Assembly (NCBI GenBank): GCA_030268105.1 | Contig: BSDZ01000005.1 | Location: 124,001 to 188,000, forward strand | From: Volvox africanus | Taxonomy: Eukaryota > Chlorophyta > Chlorophyceae > Chlamydomonadales > Volvocaceae | DNA: 64,000 nt | Direction: 5' to 3' | Part shown: piece after piece, positions 32,701 to 45,600 of the stretch | Numbering within the stretch: the stretch's first letter is position 1 | Layout of the letters: each line of letters opens with the position of its first letter | Translations under genes and position numbers: made by a program | Notes under the pieces: generated by a model | What the model was told of the DNA's origin: nothing | Databases searched by the model: none | Seen by the model: the letters and a program-made list of their open reading frames with translations, nothing else

Positions 32701-35700
32701 AGTTTAAGGCTCTCCAGCGTCAGCGCGTAGTCCTCCAAATGGGGGCTCAGGTGCACTGAGAGCGCCAAGTTGCCCTGACCACTCAGCACGCTGCTGAACA
32801 ATGTGGTTAGACCGGACTCACGGACGGGCGCACGCATGCGGGCCCCACATATCTGCGCCGCAGCACCGGCGGCAGCAGCTCTCTGCGCCAGTGCCTGGTT
32901 GTGACGGAGGGCCTCGAGGCAGCGGCGGAGGACGGAAAGGGACGAGTTGATGCCGGCGCTCTCTCTGTGAGGGCGGCGGGGGGGGGCATCAGGCGGGAAC
33001 CTCCCGTGTGGAATGCCGCCTTGCTTCGAAGCATCGCTTCACGTGAGGAGGCAGTACATGACGGTCTTGCACACAGACCCGGATCCGGATTTGGATCTTT
33101 CCTTCCATCTATCTCCAACGGAAGTGAGGAAGACGCTGACACCTCACCCCTGACCGACAACCCGACCCCCCCGCCCGACCGAACCACTTTCCCCGGTGAG
33201 CTCCCCTGACCGGTGACTTACCGCAGCTTCCTCCCCACGTGCTGTGTTTGTGTGGCACGTTCTGTTCCCGCCAGGTCCACCAGCGATAAGGTGGCACTGC
33301 GTCCCTGACGAGGGGGGAAGGTGGCCTAGGGATATGAGAGTCATCCAAGACTTACAACATCCCAGACGCAAGCGGGGTGACGAGGAGCGGCGAGTTGGGA
33401 TTGATGGCGGTAGCGTCAATCAGATCACCAGCATGGGAAACAAACGGACCTCTTTTCACAAAAATGGAAACAAACTAACTCTTGTGTGGTGCAGTGCGGA
33501 GAGGGGTTAGCCCTATGAATAACACAATCCGGTAGGGGGACTGGGTAGACGCGGGGACTGCGGGCTAGTGGAAGGGGGGTATTTCTCTGTCTGTCTGTCT
33601 GCCCTCGCTCGCCCATGCTTACCTGCACAAGGCCTCCCGCCACCTCCAGCAACTGAATCTGTTGCGATCAAGCCAGGTGGATACCAGCACGGGCGCTTAG
33701 TAGTTGAGGGGGCGCAATCACAATCAGCCGAGGGAGCGGTCGTCGTGGTCGGTGTGGAGAAAGCGAAAAAGGGAGGCGAGAGAGGCCCAGCTGCATCCGA
33801 AGTAGCTGATACGGCGGTTGCAAGGCATCCCTACCAGAGCGCGCGTGTATGTGTGTATGTGTCCTGAGCCCACGCACCCCCCCGCGACCCCTGGGCCCAC
33901 GCATCCCCTCCAAGACCCCTGGGCCCACGCACCGTGAATACGGCGTGGGAACGGCTTGACTCGCTGTTGACCTTGGTACCGTCCTTCTTGCGGTGCCGTA
34001 CAGCCGCTCGGAACAATCCTAGACCCTCCTCCACACTGCTACTGTGGCACTGGCGGCAGCACCCGGGACGGTGTGAAGGCGGTGAGGGTGAAGGCGGCCA
34101 TTGCACTGATGAGGGGTGTATGCGGCATCAAGCCGGTGAGGTGGGCCACCGAGTGCTGTCCAAATGACACCGAATGATCCATATGGCTTGCAGTGTATGT
34201 CCTAGCATAACGTACAGTCGTGTCCATGCAGCTGGCAGGTGAAGATGTTGCGTATTTAAGCTATCTTGCAAGGAGCTAATTAAACTACGTACGGCAGCAG
34301 CGCCTTTCCAAGCATATCACATAGACCCCTCCGTTGTGAGAGCATAAGGCCCACTTACCAGCAGGAGACCCGGCAGGCAGAAGCCGGCCCCCATCCGCAC
34401 TATGGGCAGGGTAGGCCGCTCCCTGTGCTGGGCGCCCCCCGGTTTGGCCCCGGGAGGGTGGGCGGCTCCCCGGGTATTACCCCCCACTTTCTCCATGTTG
34501 AGGGGGCGGAGGAGGTCCGTCACCTTATTTCCGTACACCTGATGAGGTGCGACATGACGGGGGGGGGGACCGCCAGCGTCGGCAGCGGCGAGGGTACCTT
34601 CCCTCCCTCCCGTATCGATATGGGGGGAAGGCCAGGTCGGATTGATGCCTCTCAATCAGTGAGATACACAAACAAGTATTGCGCTGCCGTACACAACGGG
34701 AGATAACTTCGGAGAAATCGGTTTATCACTCCCGCGATCCCCCCGCCTCATCTGCAAAACAAATTCCCCATCCTCACCTCATAGTACGACAGCTGCACCT
34801 GGTGCTCCAGACTCCGCTCTGTCAGCATCTGTACATACATATCGGTACAAAGCGATGTACGACAATACACCGATATATACATATTATATCCGTAAAACGG
34901 CATGCAGAGCTGATTTTCCAGGCACTATAAGGCCCAGAGGATCCATATACGCGTCCCAATCACCGACTACGGCACTCAACCGCAATGTGGCCCTGCTGGC
35001 CCCGAGAGGTGGCTCCCCCGTGTGAAACCGGATAGTGTACGGCATACCCATGTGTTGAGTGTCCTTCAGAGGTGCCTTTCTAATCCCTCCCTGCAGCCGT
35101 TTGGGGGATTTGCGTTTTTTGACTCCATGGGGGTAGGTGTGTTGGGTTTTACCTGCCTGGAACAACCGCTGGAGCGTGCGGGGGATCACCCCAGGCTGCT
35201 CCGCCGTGCCCTGCATTGTGTAGCTCTTTCCCGTACCGCTGGCGCCGTATGCCATGTAGACACTGCTGGCGATGCGCATGGAGACTAGGTCCACCACCTG
35301 GGGTGAACAGACGGGATCGACGAGACATCGGGGAACGTATTGGTCAAGGCAAAAATCTTTACCCTTCTGTTTGTAGGTTCATAAACAAATCCATTACCTA
35401 AGGTTACGGGTTCGATATGGGGTTGGGGCAGGAGGCGGGGGCTGCAATACACCTGGTGGTTTCACTGGTCACGGACTCGTCGGAAATCACCGACCAGTGG
35501 CTCCACGGTGGTGTTGAAGAACGCCTGCTGCTCGGAGCCCGCGAACACGCCGTCGAAAGAAAAGGCAGCAGCTGCCCCATCGCGCATTCGCAGAACGACA
35601 TCAGTGCTGGAGGTCTGCAGCCAGCTGCTGTTGCAACTCGCGGCGGCCGCACCGCCATCTCCGCCCCCGGCGGCTGCAGCGGAGGTGTTGGAGCGGCAGA

Positions 35701-36212
35701 AGCCCGCACTGGTCAGCTCTGCAGGCTTGATTCGCGCATACACCTTCGTAGCCGATCAGAAAGGAGAGGATTCGTGATTGTGAGTCGTGGATTTAAGGTG
35801 AGATACGAATGGCCCTAGTGTGAGCTTGCGGTCAATAACGCTAGCAGGACGCTAGCGAGACGTCAACGCCAGGTCAACGCACCCTTAAAGGCCGACTGTC
35901 GGGCTGTGGTTGTGCCGCCACGGAGTTGGCCGCTGAGGACGCGCTGTTTTCGATGCCGCCGCAATAGTGCAGCGGTATAATCGCCTCTGAGTAGCGCAGG
36001 CGTCTGCGGTGCAGTTTGGGCGGAAGGAGTGTATTTACCGGTCTTTGCGAATGAGTGGATACAGTTTTGATAAATTGTGGACTTTGTGACCATCAGAGAA
36101 GAGTTTACCTAGGCAGCATCTCCGAGCCGTCGCTGCCACTTGGGCTGCCGGGCTCCTCCCCGTCAAGCCCCTCCGTTTGCAGCGCCAGATGAAGTGGAGC
36201 AGGTAAAGCCAT
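29717..36212 (-). CDS. Kinesin-like motor protein, kinesin-6-like
   Basis: A microtubule motor. Motor exons that join in phase: 35743-35495 (VYARIKPAE, FSFDGVF), 35297-35154 (AYGASGTGKSYTMQGT P-loop, GVIPRTLQRLF), 34828-34778 (LSYYE), 34538-34481 (NKVTDLLRP), 34105-33933 (NSESSRSHAVFT switch I), 33652-33623 (10 codons), 33304-33222 (LSLVDLAGTER switch II), 32964-32545 (ESAGINSSLSVLRR, then HLSPHLEDYALTLESLK and ALASQV). The tail continues from 32230 with acidic and low-complexity sequence, helical stretches that may coil (ISLERRLAASQREVQTE; LEQQLRTALSSLQDH), and a last exon from about 30160 with basic nuclear-localisation-like clusters (RKLRKRRHEG; KRRRGEKG) before the stop at 29717. A possible first exon at 36212-36109 (MALPAPLHLALQTEG) does not yet join in phase, so the N-terminus is unsettled. 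PRTLxxLF and the ALASQV end of the motor suggest kinesin-6, which acts in cytokinesis; subfamily is inferred. Confidence 0.88.
33850..33933 (-). repeat. Tandem repeat of a splice-donor-containing unit
   Basis: Directly after the switch I exon of the kinesin, the intron starts with copies of a unit reading GTGCGTGGGCCCAGG in the gene's direction (seen on the + strand as CCTGGGCCCACGCA repeats). The 5' splice site itself is part of the first unit, so look-alike donors follow within 100 nt. Confidence 0.7.
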
Positions 36213-36572
36213 ATTAAATTTCTTGTAAAAGATAAAATAGATTCGAAAGCGCAGGCCTTGAGGCGTAGGTCAAGCTGTCTGTCCTTCGGCTGTCAAACGA
36301 GCTCCATAAAAACTGCCGAATGTGGATTTCTCCTTGTGAGCCGCTCCATACTGTTTGTTACATTATTTTGGAATGAATGTATGAAATTAAAAATAATTGC
36401 CACCATGTTTTGATAAGGACAATTGTAAAGTAGTGCTACCCGCGAGTACCCCGTAGTGGATAGTGTTTCGAGCAGAATACTTAAGAAGATTCCAAGTCAT
36501 TATGGATATCGGCAACATTGTAATCTATTGAATCATCGACCTATACCGCTTTCCATCCTTTCCAACGGCAGA
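36213..36572. promoter_or_regulatory. Divergent promoter region, kinesin / EF-hand-like gene
   Basis: A 360-bp AT-rich gap between two opposed putative start codons (36212 minus, 36573 plus). No clear TATA box was found. The extent depends on the uncertain kinesin first exon. Confidence 0.4.
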
Positions 36573-39087
36573 ATGATGCCTTCGAAGTTCATGCCGCCGA
36601 AGGGCACGCAATATGATTTCTCTGCGAGGACGGGTCAGGATAAATTTTTTGCAATTGTAAAAGCAATACAAGAGGAGACTGTCAGAGATTACGTGAGTGG
36701 GCTCAGGCGCGTTCCGTGGAGACCATTCACGGCAATGGAGGAGCTAGCAACTCTTTTCTCCTCTGTCCGCAGCTCGAGCGATCCGATTATTTAATGCGAG
36801 ATGACGTTGACGCTGCATGGAAAATACTTGTACCCAACGGTATGTCTGGGGTCTGGAAGTTTCCACCGCCCGAGTGTGATGCCCACATTTAGTACCCAAC
36901 AATAAATAGTGGATACACTTTCACATCATCCCAGTCCCTCATGCTGAAACGCACATCACCACCCATTTTTCTGCACTGGCTTGATCCGGCGATACGATGG
37001 TAGGCGAAACCTCCGTCAGCCGTACGGACCTGTTAGAGCGGTTGACGTACTACATACCACACGCCGACATGGGTATGACGACAAATCTAATTGGTGGCGG
37101 CGGCAACTTATCGTTCGACAAGCTGGTGAAGCTCCTTTGGAATGAGCAGACGGGCGAGCCTGCCTTTGTAAGCAGCAATCTGATAACCTGGGACATCATG
37201 CGCAACTGTGTCTTGGGCAGGGCGGGCGGGGGGAGGGACTTGCAACTGTGTCTCTCCATCCTTACCCCCCAAAAGGCGTCTTGATCTATAAATCAACTCC
37301 TCTCTCCCCTCCCTGACCCTCCCCTGGAACCCAGGGCCGTAATCTGGGTTTCGCAAAGGTCCACATTGCTATGCGCCCCATTCCCCAGGGATTAGGGACA
37401 AGGGACAAGGGATAGAGGACAAGGGATAGGGGACAAGGGAGACTTAAGACTCTTTCCTCTTTTTCCCTCCTTACCCCTGCAGCCGTGCAATGTGGGTCGG
37501 GAGTCCTGGGCGCTCCTTGACCCCCACTGCCGCGGATCTGTGGGGTTGGATACGGTGCTCCGAATGATGACCACTATCAGCGGATGTGATAAGGTTTGTC
37601 GTACTGGCAGGAGACGGGAGGGAAGGGGAGTCTGCGTGGGGCTGGCAGAGGAGGGGAGGGGAGTCTGCGAGCATCTGTGTCAGACAGCGTGTCATGGATA
37701 CCTGAGCCGCCTGGCGAGCAGCAGTGCCCTGCTGGTTAGGTAGCATCATCAACGGTGCAGAGCAACTCCAAATCGGGTGGTGTGTGTGTGTGTGTATTTG
37801 CATGTTCGGAGTTTCTGGTGTGGACGGAGGGAAATAGATAGTAAGGGATTAGACAGGGCTAAAGCTCGGTCCTTCTCTTTGTACCACCACGCGGTGGCGC
37901 CCGACCAACCACCCTCGCGCCCACCGCTACCCGACACACACAGCTTGACCAGGATGACGTTCAAATTGTACGGCAATTGCTGGAGATGACACCGGAGGGC
38001 ACCACCGTACGCGAAGAGGTAATGCAGGACGGGGTCGGGAGGGTGATTGTCAGCGGGGGGATCTTGTAGTTACGGAGGGCAGCAGTGCAGTGAGGGCGGA
38101 GACTGCGCCGTCTGCCGAAAGAAGTTAAAAGAGGAGGAAGGGTGGCGGGGACGGGGACGGCGGGGGGTATGGAGACGGGGGCGGCGGGGACGGGGGCGGG
38201 GTTGTGGGCGAATCGCCGCAGATTCGGGAAATGAGAGGTGGTGGGGGGTTGCGGATTGGGATGGTGGGTCTCGGGCACACACCTTTTGAGGTCCCCCTCG
38301 ACCCATTTCTCCGGCTCCCCTAAGGGCCGCACAGAAATCAACGCTGGCAGATCCAGAACCGCCTCCCTGAGCCGCAACTTGAGCTCCGCCATCCAGCTAC
38401 CAACCATCCTGCCTCTGACCTCCTGTCCGCCCCACGACCCATCTCACGGAGAAAGGGAAGGGGGAAGGGGGGACATACCTGGTTTTCATCTCCCCGCTGT
38501 CTTTCTTCCCACACGTTATCCCCCTCTCCTCCCCTCCCCTCCCCTCCCCTCCCCTCCCCTCCCCTCCCAGAACTGGACCCAGCTCGGCACCTGGGAGCCA
38601 AAGCTGGAGGAGCTCACTCCGGCGCAGCGGAGGATGCTAGCGTCCCGTGGGTCGGGGCTCTCCTTACGCGGACCTGCTCGACTATCAGCGAGGAAGTGGG
38701 GGTGAGGGCCCTCGGGGCGGCAGCAGACAGGAAGGGGGGAAGGGACGACAGGGATGAGAAGACCATGCAGGTTGACTTTTCATTTTCAAATTTTTGGCGG
38801 ATGGTTGGTTGGTTCGTTACAGTCCTGGTAATTAGGCAGGGGGGAATTGTTGAGACCCCGAGCCCCGGGGGGTCTCGGCTGGGGGGGGGAAGGTGAGGGA
38901 CGGGGAAAGGACCGCGGGCGCCTGGTTGGGTGAAACACAACGCACACGGTCTGAGAGGATCGTGCGACATATGGATGACTGAATGATTGACTTAAGAGTT
39001 CTCACTCTCATTGGACGGCCTGATGCGGAACGGTATTGCGTTATGCGGGTTGTTCCTAGGATACGGGTACGGGGTGGTGGCACCTAA
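36573..39087 (+). CDS. Unrecognised small protein, EF-hand-like helices
   Basis: I do not recognise this gene. Seven exons close exactly in phase to 249 residues: 36573-36692, 36773-36839, 37004-37167, 37483-37593, 37953-38018, 38571-38701, 38997-39087. It begins MMPSKFMPPKG, with YDFSARTGQDKFF soon after. Paired helices follow with degenerate EF-hand spacing: DDVDAAWKILVPNG then SRTDLLERLTYY; GGGNLSFDKLVKLLW; LDPHCRGSVGLDTVLRMM; DDVQIVRQLLEM. None has a full calcium-binding loop (Asp at 1, 3 and 5), so if these are EF-hands they are probably calcium-free. The C-terminal part is basic (LEELTPAQRRMLASRG). The last exon is the weakest: its acceptor lacks a long pyrimidine tract. It is transcribed head to head with the kinesin gene, which hints at shared expression, for example with the cell or flagellar cycle, but that is only a guess. 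Confidence 0.5.
37389..37441. repeat. Short tandem repeat GGGACAAGGGATA-type
   Basis: About five imperfect copies of a GGGAYAAGGGACAA-like unit lie inside an intron of the EF-hand-like gene, just before the pyrimidine tract of the next acceptor. Confidence 0.7.
38519..38570 (+). repeat. (CCCCT)n polypyrimidine tract at a 3' splice site
   Basis: Eight or so CCCCT units end directly in CAG before the exon at 38571. The tract supports + strand transcription here. Confidence 0.8.
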
Positions 39088-42000
39088 CGGAAGAACAAAC
39101 GGACCGATCCGCCCTCGCCTCGTGACGTTGATGGAGGTGGCGGTGCAAGAGGTGGATGGAAAGGGGAAGAAGGGAGCCGCGCGCGGCTGCGTCAACCGAA
39201 TAATGAGGACAGCTTATCTGTTTGTACGTGCGTTGCTTGGTTTTGGACTCAAGTTTCGTCATGTCGGGCAGGCAGGATGAGGCCGGGGCAAGTGTACGGA
39301 ATGTACCATAGTGTACAGCAGGGTTTCAAGCCTCCCAGAATAGTATTATTATCCTCGTCTCCTCTCGGGAAATGGAAGTACAACCCCCCCCTCTCTCCCT
39401 CTCTCCCCATCCCCGCCTCTCTCTCTCTGGGAATATGATTTGCATGCTGCGGAATGCTGTTGTGCCGTACGAGTTCCAAAAGTGGTATCCCCGGGATGAT
39501 ATGAAAGCGGGGAAGGGAGATGTGGCGGAACGAGATGAGTAAGACGATAGGCCCCCAACTGCTTTGGTGCATTTTGGCCGTGAGCTGGAACGGTTGAAGT
39601 CCGCCCTGGCCTGTGAGTGAGCGCCCATTGTATTCTTCGTAAGGTGGTGGGGAAGGCGGGGACGGGGGAGCGCGAACACGTTTTGGGGTTTAGGGTTTGG
39701 CGCGTGTGTGCACTCGTTTTGATCGGCTTGGAGTGGAGGAGATTGTGTGTGGGGTGCGGGGACTGACGTTCTCACGAGGGGGGGGCAAGCGGGGAAAGCG
39801 CCCCGCTAAATGCATTTGTCATGTATTTGGCGGTGCGGAACTGTTTCCAATATGCCAGCTGCATTGTTGGAGATGAACGGGGGAAAAGCTTGGGGAGAGG
39901 GGGGGGAAGAGGGTGGAAAACAGGGGGGAGAGGAACCCACACACGGACAGTCCCGGGGCTCCCGGAGCGACAATTACTAGTTCTATAAATACACAGCACG
40001 ATCGGGTCGGGTCACCGATTTCCCCATCATGCGAACACACGACAAATGCTGAGGTCCTAACCTAGGGCACCATTTGGACTTAGCTTGAGTTTATCCTGGC
40101 AGCGGAAGTGGAAGTGGAAGTGGGTGACAGCTGCACGGGCGACGTCATGGCTTCGGCGCCAGACTTGGCAGCGCATTCCTTGGCTTAAGGCACTTTGGGT
40201 TTCGGAGCCAGGTTAGGTTAAGGGTTGCTGGTTTTGGAGGCAGTCATGTGGTACTGGTTCTCGTCAGGTTGGTTTACGTGCCGAGCAGTTGATTGTGCAT
40301 GTATATATGTATGCGTGTGTTTGTGGCGCATGTGCGGTTCTTGTCCTCGGTACGTCACAAAACGTTCACACGATGAGCCGTGGCAGCGATGCTCCTCCGG
40401 TTCTCTAATCCCTTTGCCACGCTGCTGAACGGGCTTGAAACCCTTTACGCCTGACTACGAAACCTGATACTCCTGAGGGCCAATTGACAGCGAATTGTTT
40501 CAAGTTGGACCAGTGGCCGGCCATGACACATTCTGTCAGAAGCCACCGCTTAGAAGCCACTGCTTACATACTGTAGCCACTGCTCAAAGTAGCCACTGCT
40601 GAGTAAGAGGTATCTGAAAGTCGGGCTTGACGTTCGCAGCTATTAACCCACCGACTGTGTGGGTGGCGGGTTTCTTAGACCTGACGGCAATTCAGTAAAC
40701 CATAATGTGTCATAACACGGCGAAAAGCTGTGGAGTGACAACTCACTCCTGAAGTAAACATAACGTATGACTTACCGTACTATCGTCCAAGAAACTGCCT
40801 GCTCATTCTGAGAAACCTACGCTTGTCTGATAAGTGAGCTGGCATGTGCCGGCATGTGGACACATGTGTAGAGGGCGGTCGCTATCAGCCGGTGTGGCTC
40901 CCCCCGAGGGGGGGGAGAGGTGAACGCGGAATGAACACGCGTTCCGGAGGGGCAGCGGTTGAGCACTATGAACTTCGTGTTGCTTGTTCAGGTGCTGCTT
41001 CACCCTTGGGCCCTCCAGCGTCCACAATATGTTTTCCTGTGACTAAAGCCGCTACTCTGGCCTCATGACATTTATAAAAATGGAATTTATTTTGAAATTT
41101 GTTTAATAATTTATTTATTACTACACTCGTTCCAACATGTTGGAGCAGGTCGAGCAGGTCCGCCAATCGCTAATTCATTCTGCCGCAATTCCAGTCCTAG
41201 TCCCTGAACCCTCTTTAGTCTCCAGCAAGGTTGACGTCGGCCTCCTCTGCCGGCGCTGCCAGCAACTGCCGACCTCGCACGCGCGTCTCTCTCTGGTAGC
41301 CACTGGTACGCCAGCCAGCCGGAGCGTCTCTATACCGCCCCCTTCGCGAAATATTCAGCCCCGATTTAACCCCCCCCTTTTACGAGCGCTGTGTGTTTCC
41401 AACCGATGGGTCGAATACTGCTGCGGTTCGGAATGCCACATGAAAGCGCGCTGCGTACATATATCGCTGTATCAGTCAGTCAGTCCGCATCCATTCGTTA
41501 TGGGCTGAAGATAGCTTCGGAAGTTGTAATGAGGGGCATTTCTTGTTTATCGAATTTTTATGCACTCAATCGTGCGAGTTTTAAAGGTATCCAACGGTAT
41601 GTCGTTGATGCTGTCGCTGTCAGGTAGCTGCATAGCTGGCCGTAGTTGGCCAGCCGCAACTGCTTCTGTTTCTTCACTAAGAATTAAGCGCTTTAAGATT
41701 TAAATTTTCATTATCATAAGGTGTGAATGCTTGGCAATTTCAAGCTCCAATCCGGGCCAGTCCTCGTCATATACATGCTGTTAGTGCTTCGTACCCTCAG
41801 GTAGATACAAGAACGATTGACGAAGGTTTACAATGGATTTTAGGAAAACATTTGGTAGCTTCCGGTTAAAGCTGATGGTCCGATATATAACGTCCGTTTC
41901 CTTCGGTGTCCTCAGCAACCGCCATGGATGACCAGGCATATCCTAACAGCATAACGTACTGACTCCGAAGCTGCACAGTGCACACCCACACTGCCAGAAA

Positions 42001-42600
42001 TATTCAATTGAGATGAAAATTGTAAGAAAATATTGTGACGAGCTTTACACGTGATGAGTCGGCTTCTAGCCCCTCTAGCCGTGAGGTAGGAAGCGTATTT
42101 TGCCAAGAGACTATCTACAATCGCACAGGACGTAAAGTTTCAACAAGCAAGGATAGCTGTGTGCTTCTTCTGTCCATTACGTTGTATGTTGGTGGCCTTG
42201 AAGTTAGATGCACTTTGCCTGGTAGGCAGCGAAACAAAAGAACGACATCAAATATTGTAATATAATTATAAAAATTAAGTATGAAAATATTACGTCCAAG
42301 GAAACTCTCCCTGCCTAAACACGGATGGATGTCGTCCGACATCCGGTCCATCTGATCGTGCAGCGAGCTTCCTTCCATAAACAAAGCTTAAACTTGGAAA
42401 AATGATTAACCTATAGTATTCTCTGTCAAAAATCATCTTACGTACCTATTACAGCTGCCGCGCTATCCCATGCGTCATATACTAAACTTCAACAGTCGCG
42501 TATTATCAAACTAATGTTCAGATGGTGAGATTGTAGGTTATAAGTATTGGAACTCAGATATACACTAAATCCGCGCTGGTGTAATTCTACTGCGGCTAGC
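39088..42600. other. Intergenic, no supported gene
   Basis: No exon chain or family motif was found on either strand. The left part (39300-39960) has purine/pyrimidine runs and G tracts. From about 40440 the base composition turns AT-rich, with poly(A/T)-rich blocks at 41080-41120, 41690-41720 and 42230-42290. The block near 41090 shares a 14-nt word (AATTTATTTTGAAA) with the foldback element near 51845, so it may hold decayed copies of mobile elements. Confidence 0.5.
40540..40602. repeat. Four copies of AGCCACYGCT
   Basis: The word AGCCACTGCT (once AGCCACCGCT) recurs four times at 14-20-nt intervals in non-coding DNA. Confidence 0.75.
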
Positions 42601-45600
42601 ATGGCGTCCTACGGGGAAGTAGGCGCTGTCATTTCGGGCCTTGAGAGTGAATATGTAAGGTCAAGGAAATTCCTAGCCGACTTATGTCGTTCTCTTGAGA
42701 AGCACGGTATACTGAAACCGTCGGACCGCATCGAGGATAGCTCCGTCGCAAGGAAGCAGAACGACCTACCTGATGCGTCTAATCAAAGCAAAGATGTCAT
42801 CGACCCCTTTGCAAATTATGATCTTGGTAAAGAAAGCAGCGAGACGAGCGTTTGTTCAGAGTCCTCTACATCCAGTCCGCAGCTGGGAGGCGAGCTGCAC
42901 CCAGAGCCTCCATGCAGCAAATGCTCCAGCCAGTCGCCCGCGTATGGACTGAACATTTCTACCGGCAACCATGGGGCCGGCGACGCGCCGCTCGCTGCAG
43001 CGACGTCCTCCCCAGCACGTCATCGCCACATATCAGGCCGCATTTACAAGAAGCCTTCCGTCGTCTTCTCCAGCTGTCCGTCCACTGAACCCTTAACTCA
43101 AGATTACACTTGTACCGAACGCTTCACGGCAGCTCACAGTTGCAACCAGGACCACGCTTCCGGCCTCCAGCATCGGCACTCTGTAATGGGCGCTGGCAAC
43201 AGCACCGTTGCCGCCCTTTACCACGAGGGTCCGCCCAGCCTGGCGTTAGTAATCCCTCCCCAGATTCCCCGCTCCGGTGCCCGTCACCGTCGCTCTTCCT
43301 TGGACTTCGTTCCCGCGCCGCCAGCTCACCTCCGCAAGTGGTTGGACGCCACCGCGTCTCCCTGTCAGCAGCAGCAGGCCACGACTTCCTCCCTGTCCCT
43401 GTCCCTGGGGGCTGCAATGGCTTCACTTCCGCCGCCGTCGATAGTGTCGGGCAACGTGGTGCAGGAGGTAAAAGAAGTCGGGCAGGAGTACGCTATGCTT
43501 GTGAGAGGGACGATGTACGAAGTAGCACGCGGCAGAGTTTGCTCTGATGAAAAGCTGCGGTGTCAAATTTCATTGACCCACAACACTCACCCAGAATATG
43601 TGCCCTCGCGTTCATGGGCAAATATTCGACGCTTTGTCATCACTGCTCCAGAATGAGACTGATGAGAGACAGCTCCCAATGTGTGTATGTGTGGGAACAC
43701 GAGCCGCCATGGCAGAAGTGGAAGGGAAGGTCTAGGCGCCCTAGGGGCTGTCAGAGCATGCGCTGTCCTTAATTGTTTGTCAGATGTGTGTGATGTTCTG
43801 TGTGATGGGGTTTTTCGATGTCCTCCGATGTGCTCTACTGGATGGACTGTTGGCGATATTCGCCATATGGCGCATCTGAAAGCACCGCCCCTCACCCCGC
43901 GCTGTCCCCCCGCGCTGTCCCCCCGCGCTGCCTGCTGGGCAGAGGCCGTATCAAATCCGTAGAAGGAGCTCGATCGAGGTGCTCGGCTGCTCAGCCGCCA
44001 CATCACCCGCCAACCTCAGCAACGCGGTCAGTGCCACAACACCGGTCGCCATGACCTTCGGCTCCAATAGCGCCGTCAACCATCCCAACAGCCCTTCAGC
44101 CGGCTGTGGCAGCGGTTGTGGTGGCGGTGTCAGCATCCTCTCACGACCCTGCCTCGCCATGGCCACCATGAAGCGCAGCTCTCTCTCTGTGTGCGGTAAC
44201 CACCCTCTCCAGCAGCAACCGCAGCAGCAGCAGCAGCAGCAATGCGAGCATTCCCCGCCGCATCCCAAGCAACAGCCTCCGCAGCAGTCGTCCGCGATGG
44301 AGTCCTGTCCGGGTGTGGTGGCCCCAGCAGCCTCATGTTCCTCCCCACAGGTGCCAGCCCCCCCTAAGATGGGTATTGAGAGATCGGCGTCGGCGGGCGG
44401 AGGGCAGGTGGGAGCGGGAACGGGCTGGGAGCCAAGGGAGCGAACGGACCCGGTAGCAAGGGAAGCAGGGGCTAAGGAGTTAGTGGCTGCAGGGGAGGGC
44501 CAGCAGGGGCTAGGCGGACGATGTTCGGAGACGATGTGGACGAGGGGACAATGAGGGGACGATGTGTGGAGCTGCGGCGGAGTACTTCTGTCGGTTGATG
44601 ATGCGGGTGATGTGAGCGCAAGGAGGTTGTTTTAGGGCTAAGCATAACTCCTTTCCACCACCACTCAGATCTCACCATCTCACCATCGTTCTGGGGCCCT
44701 GAGGAAAGCACGTTGTCAATACAAACCTCCGAACCTTCCCCCGGCCCCCCCTGGCTTTCCCCGGCCCCCTCCCCATGCACAGAGCGGCTTTGGGCTGGGC
44801 TTGCCCGCGGGCAATGGCTCCAATCACCTTCCCCCGCTGCACGTCGCCATCAGCGCGTCGTTGCCCACGGCCATTTCCTCCCCTGGAGCCAAGGGCGGTG
44901 TTACGGAGCTAGGAGGCAGCGGGATCGGGGGCCGCAGCTCGAGCTATTCGAGCTCAGGGTCGTTTGCCCCTGCCGCTGGGGTTATGCGTCATAGCAGCTT
45001 CAGCGGCCGACCGCCTTCTGGCTGCAGTAGCGCCGCCCCCGCTAGTGCCTTGCGGCCCCCCCAAACTGTTCTGGAGTTCTCCGCGGGAGGGTCCTTCAGC
45101 TCCAGAGACACGCGGGTTCGATCCGGCCGCTTCAGCCGCTGCAGCATGAGTTCCGTGGCCATCACTTCGGCAGCTGCTGATTCAGCCGGCACGTCCGCTA
45201 ATGCCGCCGCCGTCGCCACGGCCCTTTTGAATCATGTTCATGTCGTACAGGACAAGGACCGGCGGTCAATCAGCTCCGGTGAGGTGTCGGAGCGGCTGAT
45301 TCCTCGGTTGGGCAGCTTGACGTTTACGGGAACCAACCTCGTCGATGGCAGCGGTGCCGACGCCGGTCCGGGTAGCGACGGTGGGTCGCCACTGAGTGCA
45401 CGATATAGCCGCCGAGGCAGCGGACTTAGCTGCGGCGGAGGAGACGCTGAGGCGCACGCGACGATTTGCAACGGTGGCGGCGGTGCCGCCGCCGCTGCCC
45501 CCGCCACGGCAATGACTGCTTCATCGTTCGCTGCCGCCCTCACGACTGCCGCTGCGGCTGCCGCCACCCGGTTGCAGCATATGACTCCAGTCCTCATAAG

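Noticed and set aside
37385..37445. Possible telomere-like GGGATTAGGGACAAGGG repeats
   Set aside because: The unit is not the algal TTTTAGGG telomere repeat and is a short intronic array.
41137..41508. 123-codon plus-strand ORF
   Set aside because: No recognisable domain, irregular composition and no exon partners.
43951..44268. Minus-strand ORF with a Cys-rich start and hydrophobic helices
   Set aside because: The poly-Cys run is the reverse reading of CAG repeats, and the plus-strand exon is in phase with two others. It has no splice partners.
45105..45135. tRNA T-loop-like GGTTCGATCC
   Set aside because: It lies inside a coding exon, and no acceptor stem or D-arm can be formed around it.
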